Source: Promethearchaeota archaeon
Lineage (GTDB): Archaea; Asgardarchaeota; Lokiarchaeia; Sigynarchaeales; MK-D1
Direction of reading: 5' to 3'
Length of the DNA: 10,382 bases
Assembly: GCA_016839865.1 (NCBI GenBank)
Contig: JAEOTN010000047.1
Coordinates: 1-10,382 of the forward strand
Below, piece after piece: positions 1 to 7,209 of the stretch. How positions within the stretch are numbered: the first letter of the stretch is position 1; the number at the start of each line of letters is the position of its first letter. The notes beneath the pieces were generated by a model. It was not told where the DNA came from. It saw only the letters and a program-made list of their open reading frames with translations, and did no database searches. Made by a program: the position numbers and the translations under genes.

Positions 1-651
1 AGCTTTCACATCAAGTGGAACTAATTCATTCTTTTCTGTAATTGCAAATGGGTTTAGTTCTAAGAATGTAAAGTCTTGATCTACAAAAACTTGATATAAT
101 CCCTTGATAAATGGAACAATATTTTCTCCAATCTTACCAAGTTTAGGTAGTTTCTCTTCCAATTCAAAAGTGTTAATATCAGTTCCGATTGGAATCTTTA
201 TATGAGTAACCTTATCCCAATTTTCCTCAATAAAAATCCCACCTTCTAATGAGAAATGAATTGTATCTCCATCTCGATTAGTTGTAAAGGACACATAATA
301 TTCCTTTTCATGAGGTACGAATGGTTCGATTAACATACGTTCGAGTTTTCCTTTCAAATTTCCGATATCACAAAAATTATCTAACTTATCAAGGCAAAAC
401 TCTTTCATTTCATCGCATCCAGCATCAAGCAAGATAAGATTTGCCTTGCCGCGTTTACCGAATAATTGATCAGGTTTTGCGACCGTTTTTCCTTGCTTGA
501 TCCAAGGGTTTTCTTCAATAATTTTATCGATATCCGTATCACAATCAATAACCGCTAGGTTATTGTGATATTTCCATTCAGGATAATACTTTGGAAGCTC
601 TGCAGCGATAATTTTCTTAGCTGAGGCTTCATAAATCGATTTTGATGCCAT
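1..651 (-). CDS. aclB: ATP-citrate lyase, ATP-grasp (AclB-type) subunit, 3' end outside window
   Basis: This is the N-terminal 217 residues of an ATP-grasp protein that resembles the N-terminal part of eukaryotic ATP-citrate lyase and the small AclB subunit of green sulfur bacteria. That subunit binds ATP and citrate and, with AclA, makes acetyl-CoA and oxaloacetate from citrate and CoA. Visible family marks are PWIKQGKTVAKPDQL with KRGK at residues 49-69, IEPFVPH at 108-114, an EGG triplet at 136-138 and LELNP at 197-201, which is the metal-binding region of the ATP-grasp fold. The start ATG (651-649) gives MASKSIYEAS, aligning with the family N-terminus; no Shine-Dalgarno site precedes it. 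The frame is open to the window edge, and about 180 more codons would be expected. Succinyl-CoA synthetase beta is a distant relative, but the real sucC lies at 1673-2803 and looks different. Citryl-CoA synthetase CcsA is the main alternative. The partner aclA, if present, would lie beyond base 1 (inference). Confidence 0.85.
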   Translation of the reverse strand, partial: MASKSIYEASAKKIIAAELPKYYPEWKYHNNLAVIDCDTDIDKIIEENPWIKQGKTVAKPDQLFGKRGKANLILLDAGCDEMKEFCLDKLDNFCDIGNLKGKLERMLIEPFVPHEKEYYVSFTTNRDGDTIHFSLEGGIFIEENWDKVTHIKIPIGTDINTFELEEKLPKLGKIGENIVPFIKGLYQVFVDQDFTFLELNPFAITEKNELVPLDVKA

Positions 652-752
652 ACTATTATACACACTAGCAAGAGTGATGTGTAGGTCAAGATTTGATGTA
701 AATTAAAGGTACGCGGGTACATTATCCCACTATCCACAAACGTATAGATAAC

Positions 753-773
753 CGAAATTCTGTTAATATTTCG
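753..773. repeat. inverted repeat CGAAAT-N9-ATTTCG, possible operator
   Basis: CGAAAT (753-758) and ATTTCG (768-773) form a perfect 6-base inverted repeat around a 9-base AT-rich core. The 21-base span and its position upstream of aclB, overlapping a TATA-like stretch on the minus strand, fit a dimeric regulator site. Arms this short can occur by chance, so a regulatory role is only a suggestion. Confidence 0.2.
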
Positions 774-785
774 TAAAGTGGTGTG

Positions 786-800
786 AAAAAAAATATAAAA
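786..800 (-). terminator. oligo-T terminator after sucCD
   Basis: On the minus strand, six bases after the sucD stop codon, the sequence runs TTTTATATTTTTTTT (800 to 786). No GC-rich stem precedes it, so it looks like an archaeal T-tract terminator rather than a bacterial hairpin terminator. It would end the sucC-sucD transcript before the aclB-like gene, which implies that aclB has its own promoter unless readthrough occurs. Confidence 0.55.
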
Positions 801-806
801 TTATTG

Positions 807-1673
807 TTAGTTTTCTCGGATTTTTTGGAGCAACTTAGGAACATCCCACGGGGTGTCCGCAATCAGTGCACCCGCTTCTCTAAGCGCCACAATCTTCCCT
901 TTCGCAGTTCCCGCCCCTTTACTGATGATTGCACCAGCGTGGCCCATCCTTTTGCCTTCCGGGGCACTCTTACCAGCGATATAAGCCACAACAGGTTTCT
1001 TACCGTAAGCTTTTAAGAATGTAGCTGTTTCCTCTTCTTCTGATCCTCCAATTTCACCTATCAGTACTATTATCTTGGTTTCGGGATCTTCATTATAATA
1101 CATCGCAGCATCTAGCATTGTAGTTCCTCGAACGGGATCCCCACCAATGCCTACATAAGCTCGTACACCAATATCTGCATTACCAATAGCTTTTGTAATT
1201 TCGTAGGAAAGAGTTCCAGATTTTGCGACCACTGCTACGTCTCCATAATGGGCTAAATTTCCAGGCATTATGCCAAGTTTGATCTTATCAGGTACCATCA
1301 TTCCAGGGCAATTCGGTCCTACCAGATGAACATCGTATTTCTTAGCTAATTCTACTAATTTGAGCATATCAAATACAGGAACATTTTCCGTAATGATGCA
1401 AGTTAAGTGGATTTTTGCTAGGATAGCTTCACGAGCGGCTCCATAAGTAAAACGTGCAGGAACGAAAATTATACTAGTGTCGCATCCAGTAGCGTCCTTC
1501 GCTTCTTGTACTGTGTTATATACAGGGATGCCATGCAATTCTTGTCCACCTTTCTTTGGGGTAACTCCTGCTACGATATTTGTGCCATATTCTTTCATCA
1601 ATTTCGTATGGAACGACCCTTGACCACCCGTTATGCCTTGAACGACAACTTTAGATTTTTCACTGATATACAT
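807..1673 (-). CDS. sucD: succinyl-CoA synthetase (succinate-CoA ligase), alpha subunit
   Basis: The alpha subunit of succinyl-CoA synthetase binds CoA and carries the phosphohistidine that links nucleotide hydrolysis or synthesis to succinyl-CoA formation or cleavage. At 288 residues it has normal length. The N-terminal Rossmann CoA-binding domain shows VQGITGGQGSFH at residues 11-22 and VTPKKGG at 37-43; NCPGMM lies at 121-126. The ligase half carries GIGGDPVRGT at 175-184 and RMGHAGAII at 242-250, where His245 is the phosphorylated histidine. The start ATG shares one base with the sucC stop (TAATG). It is preceded by a strong Shine-Dalgarno site, GGAGGG at 1688-1683, nine bases away, so translation is probably coupled to sucC. 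In a reductive cycle the enzyme would make succinyl-CoA for KorAB; in an oxidative one it would conserve energy. Nucleotide preference cannot be read from the sequence. Confidence 0.96.
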   Translation of the reverse strand: MYISEKSKVVVQGITGGQGSFHTKLMKEYGTNIVAGVTPKKGGQELHGIPVYNTVQEAKDATGCDTSIIFVPARFTYGAAREAILAKIHLTCIITENVPVFDMLKLVELAKKYDVHLVGPNCPGMMVPDKIKLGIMPGNLAHYGDVAVVAKSGTLSYEITKAIGNADIGVRAYVGIGGDPVRGTTMLDAAMYYNEDPETKIIVLIGEIGGSEEEETATFLKAYGKKPVVAYIAGKSAPEGKRMGHAGAIISKGAGTAKGKIVALREAGALIADTPWDVPKLLQKIREN

Positions 1674-2803
1674 TATGCTCTACCCTCCAAAAGTTCTTTT
1701 AGTTTATTTACTGCTTCCAGAACATCTTGATAAGCTTCCATTCCAGCATTATGAAGTAACTCGACACCTTCTTTTTCATTGGTTCCCGTTAATCGGATTA
1801 CCATTGGAGGATGATCAGTGAATACCTTCAAAGCTTCAATCACTGCTTCAGCTACTATATCGCATCGAGTTATTCCACCGTAGATATTGATTAACACACC
1901 TTTAGGATTCATCTTAAACAGCAATTCTAAAGCTTTATAGACGCGTTCTTTGCTTGCTCCCCCACCTACGTCAAGGAAATTTGCAGGTTTGAGATTTAAA
2001 TCGGTTAATACATCCAATAAAGCAAGAGTTAATCCCGCTCCATTTGCGAGAATACCAATCTCTCCATCCAATTCAACAAATGAAAATCCTGCTTCTTTTG
2101 CAATCTTTTCTAACTCGGATAACTTTTTTCGTTGTAAAACCTTAGTATCGGGTTGACGAAAATCAGCATCTTCATCGAGAATCATTTTCCCATCTACTGC
2201 AAACAATCCTTCTTCAGCTAATACAAGTGGGTTAACTTCTACGAGAGTTGCTTCAGCATTATGGGCGATATCCCAAAGTGTATGGAAGAATTTCTTTGCA
2301 ACTTCATGAGTTCCTTCAGGAAGCTTCAAAAATTTCACCACTTTTTCGACTTTATCATCTGTAAGACCCAGATTTAGATTAAATCCAATTTTAAGAATCT
2401 TTTCAGGGGTATCCTTGGCAACTTGTTCAATCTCAACTCCACCTTCAGCACTCGCAATTACATAGAATTGTCGACTGGAAGTATCTAATGCTACACTTGC
2501 ATAGTACTCCTGCTTGATTTTTACTAAGCTCTCAATTAAAATTGCCTTCACTCGAAATCCTGTTATTATTCGTTGGAAGAATTCCGTGCATAGTGCTTTA
2601 GCTTCCTCTCTAGTTTGTGCAATCTTGATTAATCCCGCTTTCCCTCTACCGCCAATTGCGATCTGTGATTTAACAATTGCTGGAAATGAGAACTGCGCCA
2701 ATTTAGCATCGATTTCCTCTGGTTTTTCAATAAGAATTGAGTCAACTAAGGGGAGATTGAATTTTTTAAAAATTTGTTTGCTTTCGTATTCGAGCAATCT
2801 CAT
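1673..2803 (-). CDS. sucC: succinyl-CoA synthetase (succinate-CoA ligase), beta subunit
   Basis: The beta subunit of succinyl-CoA synthetase binds nucleotide and succinate and pairs with SucD. The 376-residue length is usual. The ATP-grasp half opens with MRLLEYESKQIF, the standard N-terminus, followed by the glycine-rich loop GGRGKAG at residues 51-57, SAEGGVEIE at 118-126 and the metal-ligand motif VEVNPLVL at 188-195. The C-terminal ligase domain shows GILANGAGLTL at 250-260, FLDVGGGAS at 276-284, NIYGGITRCD at 306-315 and LTGTNEKEG at 338-346. The chosen start matches the family and has no Shine-Dalgarno site upstream; a TATA-like box with a purine-rich flank (CGAAAAAGTTTTAG, 2840-2827 on the minus strand) would give a nearly leaderless mRNA (inference). 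It is the first gene of a sucC-sucD pair that diverges from the kor-sdh-fum operon. Confidence 0.96.
   Translation of the reverse strand: MRLLEYESKQIFKKFNLPLVDSILIEKPEEIDAKLAQFSFPAIVKSQIAIGGRGKAGLIKIAQTREEAKALCTEFFQRIITGFRVKAILIESLVKIKQEYYASVALDTSSRQFYVIASAEGGVEIEQVAKDTPEKILKIGFNLNLGLTDDKVEKVVKFLKLPEGTHEVAKKFFHTLWDIAHNAEATLVEVNPLVLAEEGLFAVDGKMILDEDADFRQPDTKVLQRKKLSELEKIAKEAGFSFVELDGEIGILANGAGLTLALLDVLTDLNLKPANFLDVGGGASKERVYKALELLFKMNPKGVLINIYGGITRCDIVAEAVIEALKVFTDHPPMVIRLTGTNEKEGVELLHNAGMEAYQDVLEAVNKLKELLEGRA
1683..1688 (-). promoter_or_regulatory. Shine-Dalgarno site of sucD inside sucC
   Basis: GGAGGG on the minus strand sits nine bases before the sucD ATG, within the last codons of sucC. 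It supports the start at 1673 and reinitiation through the TAATG overlap. Confidence 0.75.
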
Positions 2804-2907
2804 GCTTTTGATGTTGAAGAGAAGTTCTAAAACTTTTTCGTATGATTCAATTTCTCTTTAAAATATTACAATATGGTTTTATAACTGTAAGAAACATCTT
2901 TGGTATA
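2804..2907. promoter_or_regulatory. divergent control region for sucCD and the kor-sdh-fum operon
   Basis: This 104-base AT-rich spacer separates sucC (minus) from korA (plus). Plus-strand TATA-like boxes are TTTAAAATA at 2857-2865 (start point expected near 2887, a leader of about 20 bases) and TTTTATAA at 2877-2884 (start point near 2906, essentially leaderless). On the minus strand, CGAAAAAGTTTTAG at 2840-2827 resembles a BRE plus TATA box and would start transcription close to the sucC ATG; TATTTTAAA at 2865-2857 is an alternative. Neither flanking gene has a Shine-Dalgarno site. The boxes are predictions from archaeal consensus and typical spacing; no start point is known. Confidence 0.45.
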
Positions 2908-4635
2908 ATGACGAGTTCTGTGAATATTGTTCTTGCTGGTGCTGCCGGTCAAGGAATTCAAACTGTAGAATCGTTACTTGTTAATTCGTTAAAAAGGTCT
3001 GGATTATTTGTGTTTGCTTCACGTGAATACATGAGTCGTGTGCGTGGAGGGATAAATTCAACTCTAATTAGAGTTTCATCCAAATCAGTACGTGCATTTG
3101 AGGATCGAGTAGATATTTTAATACCTTTAAGCAATTTAGCTATACCTCATTTGAAACAACGAATTAATAAAGACACGGTGATTTTAGGAGAGAAACAATT
3201 TCTGGATGCGGGTCCTCTATTAAAATTCCGCGCAATTGATGTAAACTTCACAGATTTAGCAACAGAAATTGGTAGTAAAATTTACGCTAATATTATAGCC
3301 TTGGGAGTAATTGCCTGTTTATTAAAAGCGAAGAGGGATGTATTATACGACCTAATTGCGGATCGATTTCAAAAGAAAGGAAAAACAATCGTTGACGGGA
3401 ATAACAAGGCGATTGACAAGGGCTACGAAATCGGAAAGGTTCTGGAGGAAAAACACATTTTTCTCAAAGACTTCGAAATTAAGAAAAATCATGAAATCTC
3501 AAATGATTTGATACTTGATGGTACTCAAGCTATTGCGTTAGGAGCCATTGCAGGGGGTGTCAATTTTGAATGCTTCTATCCTATGGCACCTTCTACGGGA
3601 TTAGGTACATTTCTAGCTCAGCAAGCATTGAAGTTTGGTATGATTGTAGATCAAAGCGAAGATGAAATAAGTGTAATAAATAAGGCACTAGGAGCCTCTT
3701 ATGCAGGTGCACGCTCTTTAGTAACTACTTCTGGGGGAGGTTTTGCCTTAATGACAGAAGCACTCAGTTTAGCAGGACAAATGGAGTTACCTATCGTAGT
3801 TGTTGTTGGTCAAAGACCTGGTCCTTCAACAGGAATGCCAACTCGGACATGCCAAGAAGATTTACGATTAGTTCTACATGCAGGGGCTGGTTTCTTCCCT
3901 CGTATTATATTTGCACCCGGAACAATAGAAGATTCATTCTATCTCACCCAGAAAGCCTTCAATCTAACCCAAAAGTATCAAGTCCCAGTATTGATCCTCA
4001 CTGACCAATACTTAGTAGATTCATATTATAATTTACCAAATCTAAATTTAGACCAATTGAAAATTGAGAATCATATTGTGAAAACATCGAAAGGATATCA
4101 ACGCTATAAATTCACGGAATCTGGGATAACCCCTAGAGGGATTCCTGGATTTGGAGATGGGTTGGTGGATGCGGACTCCCACACTCATACGGAAGGTGGA
4201 ACAATAACTGAAGATCCTGAAATACGGAATAAAACGGTAGAGAAACGGTTTAAAAAACTTAAACTGATTCATGATATAACTCTTCAACCTGAATTTATTG
4301 GGAATGAAAAGACCTTTGAATACTTGATTGTGAGTTGGGGTAGTAATTACCATTTAATCAAGGAAGCACTGGAAAAAATAAATCGCAATGATATTGGTTT
4401 TCTCCATTTCAATCAAGTCTACCCTATTCATCCGTGTGTTCATGATTATCTTTCCAAAGCGAGAGTTCGAATTGGAATTGAACAAAATCCCACAGGACAA
4501 TTTTCCAATTTAATCGAGAATGAAACTCACATCAAAATGGATCATAAAGTATTGAAATATAGTGGATATACTTTCTCTGTTGAGGAATTAACCTCAAAAA
4601 TCAATTTCTGTATTGGTGGAGGTGATTCCAGATGA
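2908..4635 (+). CDS. korA: 2-oxoacid (2-oxoglutarate):ferredoxin oxidoreductase, fused gamma-alpha subunit
   Basis: This subunit acts with KorB to interconvert a 2-oxoacid plus CoA and an acyl-CoA plus CO2, using thiamine diphosphate and ferredoxin. With the start at 2908 it has 575 residues. A gamma domain (about 4-180) shows VNIVLAGAAGQGIQT and SREYMSRVRGG. The alpha (pyrimidine-binding) domain begins near 208 and contains CFYPMAPSTG at 222-231, QSEDEISVINKALGASYAG, TTSGGGFALM and VGQRPGPSTGMPTR at 300-313. A C-terminal domain near 470-575 ends the chain. A longer reading from 2842 would add 22 hydrophobic residues, but M at 2908 (MTSSVNIVL) matches the family N-terminus and fits the TATA boxes. 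The usual YPITP motif reads YPMAP (Ala227). The sucCD and sdh neighbours favour 2-oxoglutarate as substrate, but other 2-oxoacids cannot be ruled out. The gene is first in its operon and overlaps korB by four bases. Confidence 0.92.
   Translation: MTSSVNIVLAGAAGQGIQTVESLLVNSLKRSGLFVFASREYMSRVRGGINSTLIRVSSKSVRAFEDRVDILIPLSNLAIPHLKQRINKDTVILGEKQFLDAGPLLKFRAIDVNFTDLATEIGSKIYANIIALGVIACLLKAKRDVLYDLIADRFQKKGKTIVDGNNKAIDKGYEIGKVLEEKHIFLKDFEIKKNHEISNDLILDGTQAIALGAIAGGVNFECFYPMAPSTGLGTFLAQQALKFGMIVDQSEDEISVINKALGASYAGARSLVTTSGGGFALMTEALSLAGQMELPIVVVVGQRPGPSTGMPTRTCQEDLRLVLHAGAGFFPRIIFAPGTIEDSFYLTQKAFNLTQKYQVPVLILTDQYLVDSYYNLPNLNLDQLKIENHIVKTSKGYQRYKFTESGITPRGIPGFGDGLVDADSHTHTEGGTITEDPEIRNKTVEKRFKKLKLIHDITLQPEFIGNEKTFEYLIVSWGSNYHLIKEALEKINRNDIGFLHFNQVYPIHPCVHDYLSKARVRIGIEQNPTGQFSNLIENETHIKMDHKVLKYSGYTFSVEELTSKINFCIGGGDSR
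4618..4627 (+). promoter_or_regulatory. Shine-Dalgarno site of korB
   Basis: GGAGGTGATT is a nearly full complement to the pyrimidine-rich 3' end of 16S rRNA. It lies inside the last codons of korA, with nine bases between GGAGG and the korB ATG. It fixes the korB start and indicates independent ribosome loading despite the ATGA overlap. Confidence 0.85.
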
Positions 4636-5486
4636 GTACAGAGTTTAGTAAGGATGTGATTAAGCATTGGTGCCCTGGTTGTGGCAATTTTAGCGCCCTA
4701 CGAATTATGGAAGAATCATTAACAGAATTGAAGTTCAAACCAAAAGATATAGTAATTGTTAGCGGCATCGGACAAGCTGGAAAGTTCCCTCATTTCATGG
4801 AATCACACTCGTACAATGGATTACATGGTCGTTATTTATCTACTGCATTAGCAGTGAAAGCTTCCAATCCAAAGTTACAAGTGATTGCTGTATCTGGAGA
4901 TGGATGCACTTTAAGCGAGGGAGGTAATCATTTTCTTCATACCATTCGCTATAATCACGATATTGTAAATTTAGTTCATAATAATGGTGTGTACGGCTTA
5001 ACTAAAGGGCAAGCATCCCCTACCAGTTCCCTAGGATTCAAAACAAAAGTCCAAACTTTTGGTGTCATCAATGAACCATTTAATCCTCCTGCAGTTGCAA
5101 TTTCACTAAATGCATCCTTTGTAGCTCGTGCATTTGTTGGGGATATAGAACAAACTAAAGAAATACTGAAACAAGCAATACAACATAAGGGCTATGCGTT
5201 GATAGATTTGTTGACACCATGTGTATCGTTTAACAAAGTCAACACGTATCAGTGGTATAAGGATAACTCCTACTATTTAGACGAGTCCCACGAGCCTTTG
5301 AATCAAGAAGATGCAATGAAAGTTGCATTAGATTTGAAGAAATTAGCATTAGGTGTAATATATAAAAATCCATCAAGACCTACTTACGAAGAGAACATTC
5401 GGATTTATAATACAGATCCACGTCCCTTATTTGAGCGGGATTTAGACAAAAAAGAATTTGAAAAATTAGTAAATACATTTCGATAA
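4632..5486 (+). CDS. korB: 2-oxoacid (2-oxoglutarate):ferredoxin oxidoreductase, beta subunit
   Basis: The beta subunit holds thiamine diphosphate and, in most relatives, one [4Fe-4S] cluster. The 284 residues show WCPGCGN at 13-19 (Cys14, Cys17), SGIGQAGKFPHF at 44-55, NGLHGR at 62-67, the diphosphate/Mg motif SGDGC at 88-92 followed by HNNGVYGLTKGQASPTS at 116-132, and PCVSFN at 196-201 (Cys197). The GLTKGQ segment with Lys125 matches 2-oxoacid enzymes that bind CoA. The Sulfolobus-type enzyme uses four cysteines as cluster ligands. Here three are evident and the GIGC position is GIGQ (Gln48), a variant I recall from other archaeal and clostridial KorB proteins. There is no separate delta (ferredoxin-like) subunit nearby, so electrons presumably leave directly to soluble ferredoxin. 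Translation is coupled to korA (ATGA overlap), and sdhA follows ten bases later. Confidence 0.94.
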   Translation: MSTEFSKDVIKHWCPGCGNFSALRIMEESLTELKFKPKDIVIVSGIGQAGKFPHFMESHSYNGLHGRYLSTALAVKASNPKLQVIAVSGDGCTLSEGGNHFLHTIRYNHDIVNLVHNNGVYGLTKGQASPTSSLGFKTKVQTFGVINEPFNPPAVAISLNASFVARAFVGDIEQTKEILKQAIQHKGYALIDLLTPCVSFNKVNTYQWYKDNSYYLDESHEPLNQEDAMKVALDLKKLALGVIYKNPSRPTYEENIRIYNTDPRPLFERDLDKKEFEKLVNTFR

Positions 5487-5496
5487 AGGAAGAAAA

Positions 5497-7209
5497 ATGA
5501 GAATTGAAGAGTTTGATGTATTAGTTATCGGTGCGGGACTATCTGGTCTCCGAGCAGGACTTGAATTGTCTAAAGAGTGGAATACAGCAGTTATCAGCAA
5601 AGTGTATCCAGTTCGCAGTCATTCAGGGGCAGCACAAGGAGGAATAAATGCTGCATTAGGGAATTTGCCGGAAAATAAAGACGATAATCCGCGAGACCAC
5701 GCTTATGATACCGTAAAGGGTTCAGATTATCTTGCTGACCAAGATGTTGTTATGTTCATGACAGAAGAAGCTCCCAAGATAGTAGTAGAGTTTGAATCAA
5801 TGGGAGCTCCATTCTCAAGACTGGAAACAGGATTAATTGCACAAAGACCTTTTGGTGGGGCTTCTCATACGAGGACTTGCTATGCAGGAGATCGCACTGG
5901 GCATGCTTTATTGCATACATTATATGAACAATGCATCCGAAACGGTGTAAAATTCTACAATGAATACTTTTTGGTAGATTTATTCAAAACGGATGATAGG
6001 ATTGCTGGATTAATTGCACTAGATATGAGATCAGGTGATTTTGTATCATTTCGTGCCCCATATGTAATCATGGCTACCGGAGGATTCGGACGGGTATATA
6101 AAGAATCAACTAATGCTCTAATTAACACAGGAGATGGGAATGGAGCAGCTTTCCGTGCAGGAGTACCAATGCAAGACATGGAATTCGTACAAATACACCC
6201 TACTACACTATATGGAACGAATATTTTGATATCTGAAGGAGCCAGGGGTGAAGGAGGATTGCTTTTCAACTCAAAAGGTGAAAGATTCATGGAAAAGTAT
6301 GCACCTAAAGCAATGGAACTCGCTCCTCGTGATATTGTTGCTAGATCCATTCAAACAGAAATTTTGGAAGGTAGTGGATTTGAAGATGCATATGTACATC
6401 TCGATCTGACTCATTTAGGAGAAGAAAAGATAAAGAAAAGATTACCTGGTATACGTGAAATTAGTATGTACTTTGCAGGAATTGATCCGATTGAAAAACC
6501 CATTCCTATAATGCCCGGACAACACTATAGTATGGGAGGAATTGCTACAAAATACGGTGGTGACTACGGAGAAACTGATCTACCAGGATTATATGCAATT
6601 GGAGAATGTTCCTGCTTGTCCGTTCATGGTGCGAATCGGTTAGGTGGGAATTCCCTTCTAGAAACTTCTGTGTTTGGAAGATACATAGGACGAACATTAT
6701 TGAAAAAGGGTAAAGCAAAAACTGTATCCGCCGATAATATCCAAAAAGCGGAAATGGAAACACTATACGTCATTGAAGAGTTGTTAAATAAATGGGATTC
6801 GAATACAGGTAAAAAACCCGTGGAAATTCGCGAAAAAATGGGTCAGACTATGAACGAAAATCTCGGAGTGTATCGAAATCAAGAGGATTTAGAGAAAGCT
6901 ATGACTAACATTCGATCATTGCAACAAGATTTCAAGAATATGCATCTTCCTACGGAAGACAGGAAATTGAATTGGGGAATAATTCGCGCTTTAGAGCTCC
7001 GAAATATGATAAATATTGCCGAAGCAACCGTAACTGGAGCCCTTTGGAGAAAAGAAAGCCGAGGTGCACATTGGAGGACAGATTACCCATCTCGAAACGA
7101 TAATGAATATTTAGTGCACACAATGATTTATCCCGGAGAAAATGGTATGGAGATTAAAACTAAACCCGTAGTCTTAGGGACATTTGAAGTCAAGGAGAGG
7201 AAATACTAA
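5497..7209 (+). CDS. sdhA: succinate dehydrogenase/fumarate reductase flavoprotein subunit
   Basis: The FAD subunit interconverts succinate and fumarate. At 570 residues it has normal length. The dinucleotide-binding N-terminus is VLVIGAGLSGLRA (8-20). RSHSGAAQGGINAA follows, in which His42 is at the position of the covalent FAD-histidine bond. Active-site features are RPFGGASHTRTC (117-128), QIHPTTLYG with His234, ISEGARGEGG (245-254), APRD with Arg278 (the catalytic proton-shuttle arginine by family alignment), GQHYSMGGI with His343, and HGANRLGGNSLLE with Arg381. The C-terminal domain has ESRGAHWRTDYP. AGGAAG at 5487-5492 serves as the ribosome site and the gap from korB is ten bases, so it belongs to the same transcript. 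SDH and fumarate reductase cannot be told apart from this subunit; the citrate lyase and kor context is compatible with fumarate reduction. A fumarate-reducing Tfr-type enzyme is possible but less likely. Confidence 0.94.
   Translation: MRIEEFDVLVIGAGLSGLRAGLELSKEWNTAVISKVYPVRSHSGAAQGGINAALGNLPENKDDNPRDHAYDTVKGSDYLADQDVVMFMTEEAPKIVVEFESMGAPFSRLETGLIAQRPFGGASHTRTCYAGDRTGHALLHTLYEQCIRNGVKFYNEYFLVDLFKTDDRIAGLIALDMRSGDFVSFRAPYVIMATGGFGRVYKESTNALINTGDGNGAAFRAGVPMQDMEFVQIHPTTLYGTNILISEGARGEGGLLFNSKGERFMEKYAPKAMELAPRDIVARSIQTEILEGSGFEDAYVHLDLTHLGEEKIKKRLPGIREISMYFAGIDPIEKPIPIMPGQHYSMGGIATKYGGDYGETDLPGLYAIGECSCLSVHGANRLGGNSLLETSVFGRYIGRTLLKKGKAKTVSADNIQKAEMETLYVIEELLNKWDSNTGKKPVEIREKMGQTMNENLGVYRNQEDLEKAMTNIRSLQQDFKNMHLPTEDRKLNWGIIRALELRNMINIAEATVTGALWRKESRGAHWRTDYPSRNDNEYLVHTMIYPGENGMEIKTKPVVLGTFEVKERKY
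7194..7200 (+). promoter_or_regulatory. Shine-Dalgarno site of sdhB
   Basis: GGAGAGG lies in the last codons of sdhA, nine bases before the sdhB ATG. The sdhA stop and sdhB start abut (TAAATG), so the two subunits are probably made in coupled fashion. Confidence 0.75.

Larger units (their letters stand above)
652..806. promoter_or_regulatory. spacer between sucD end and aclB start, with probable aclB promoter
   Basis: This 155-base spacer carries the sucD terminator (786-800) and must hold any promoter for the minus-strand aclB-like gene. Two AT-rich TATA-like elements read on the minus strand. One is TTTAATTTA at 707-699, which would give a leader of roughly 25 bases. The other is CGAAATATTAACA at 773-761, which would give a longer leader. 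No Shine-Dalgarno sequence lies before the aclB start (minus strand ...TGTATAATAGT then ATG). A short inverted repeat at 753-773 overlaps the second element. No small gene or structured RNA is apparent here. The promoter choice is inference from base composition. Confidence 0.4.

Noticed and set aside
655..689. TTGACC ... TATAAT on the minus strand resembling a bacterial sigma-70 promoter for aclB
   Set aside because: The hexamers are 23 bases apart instead of about 17, and TATAAT ends only three bases before the ATG, so transcription would start inside the gene.
555..737. Minus-strand 60-codon reading frame across the aclB start and spacer
   Set aside because: It overlaps the well-supported aclB N-terminus in another frame, has no ribosome site and shows no recognisable family.
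783..1016. Plus-strand reading frame opposite sucD
   Set aside because: It is antisense to conserved sucD codons, including the phosphohistidine region; it is a shadow frame.
2842..2907. Upstream in-frame ATG extending korA by 22 residues
   Set aside because: The extension is hydrophobic, covers the predicted TATA boxes and is absent from the family N-terminus; M at 2908 begins the conserved VNIVLAGAAGQGI segment.
5955..6350. 131-codon minus-strand frame inside sdhA
   Set aside because: It is antisense to conserved catalytic segments of sdhA and shows no recognisable domain or start signal.
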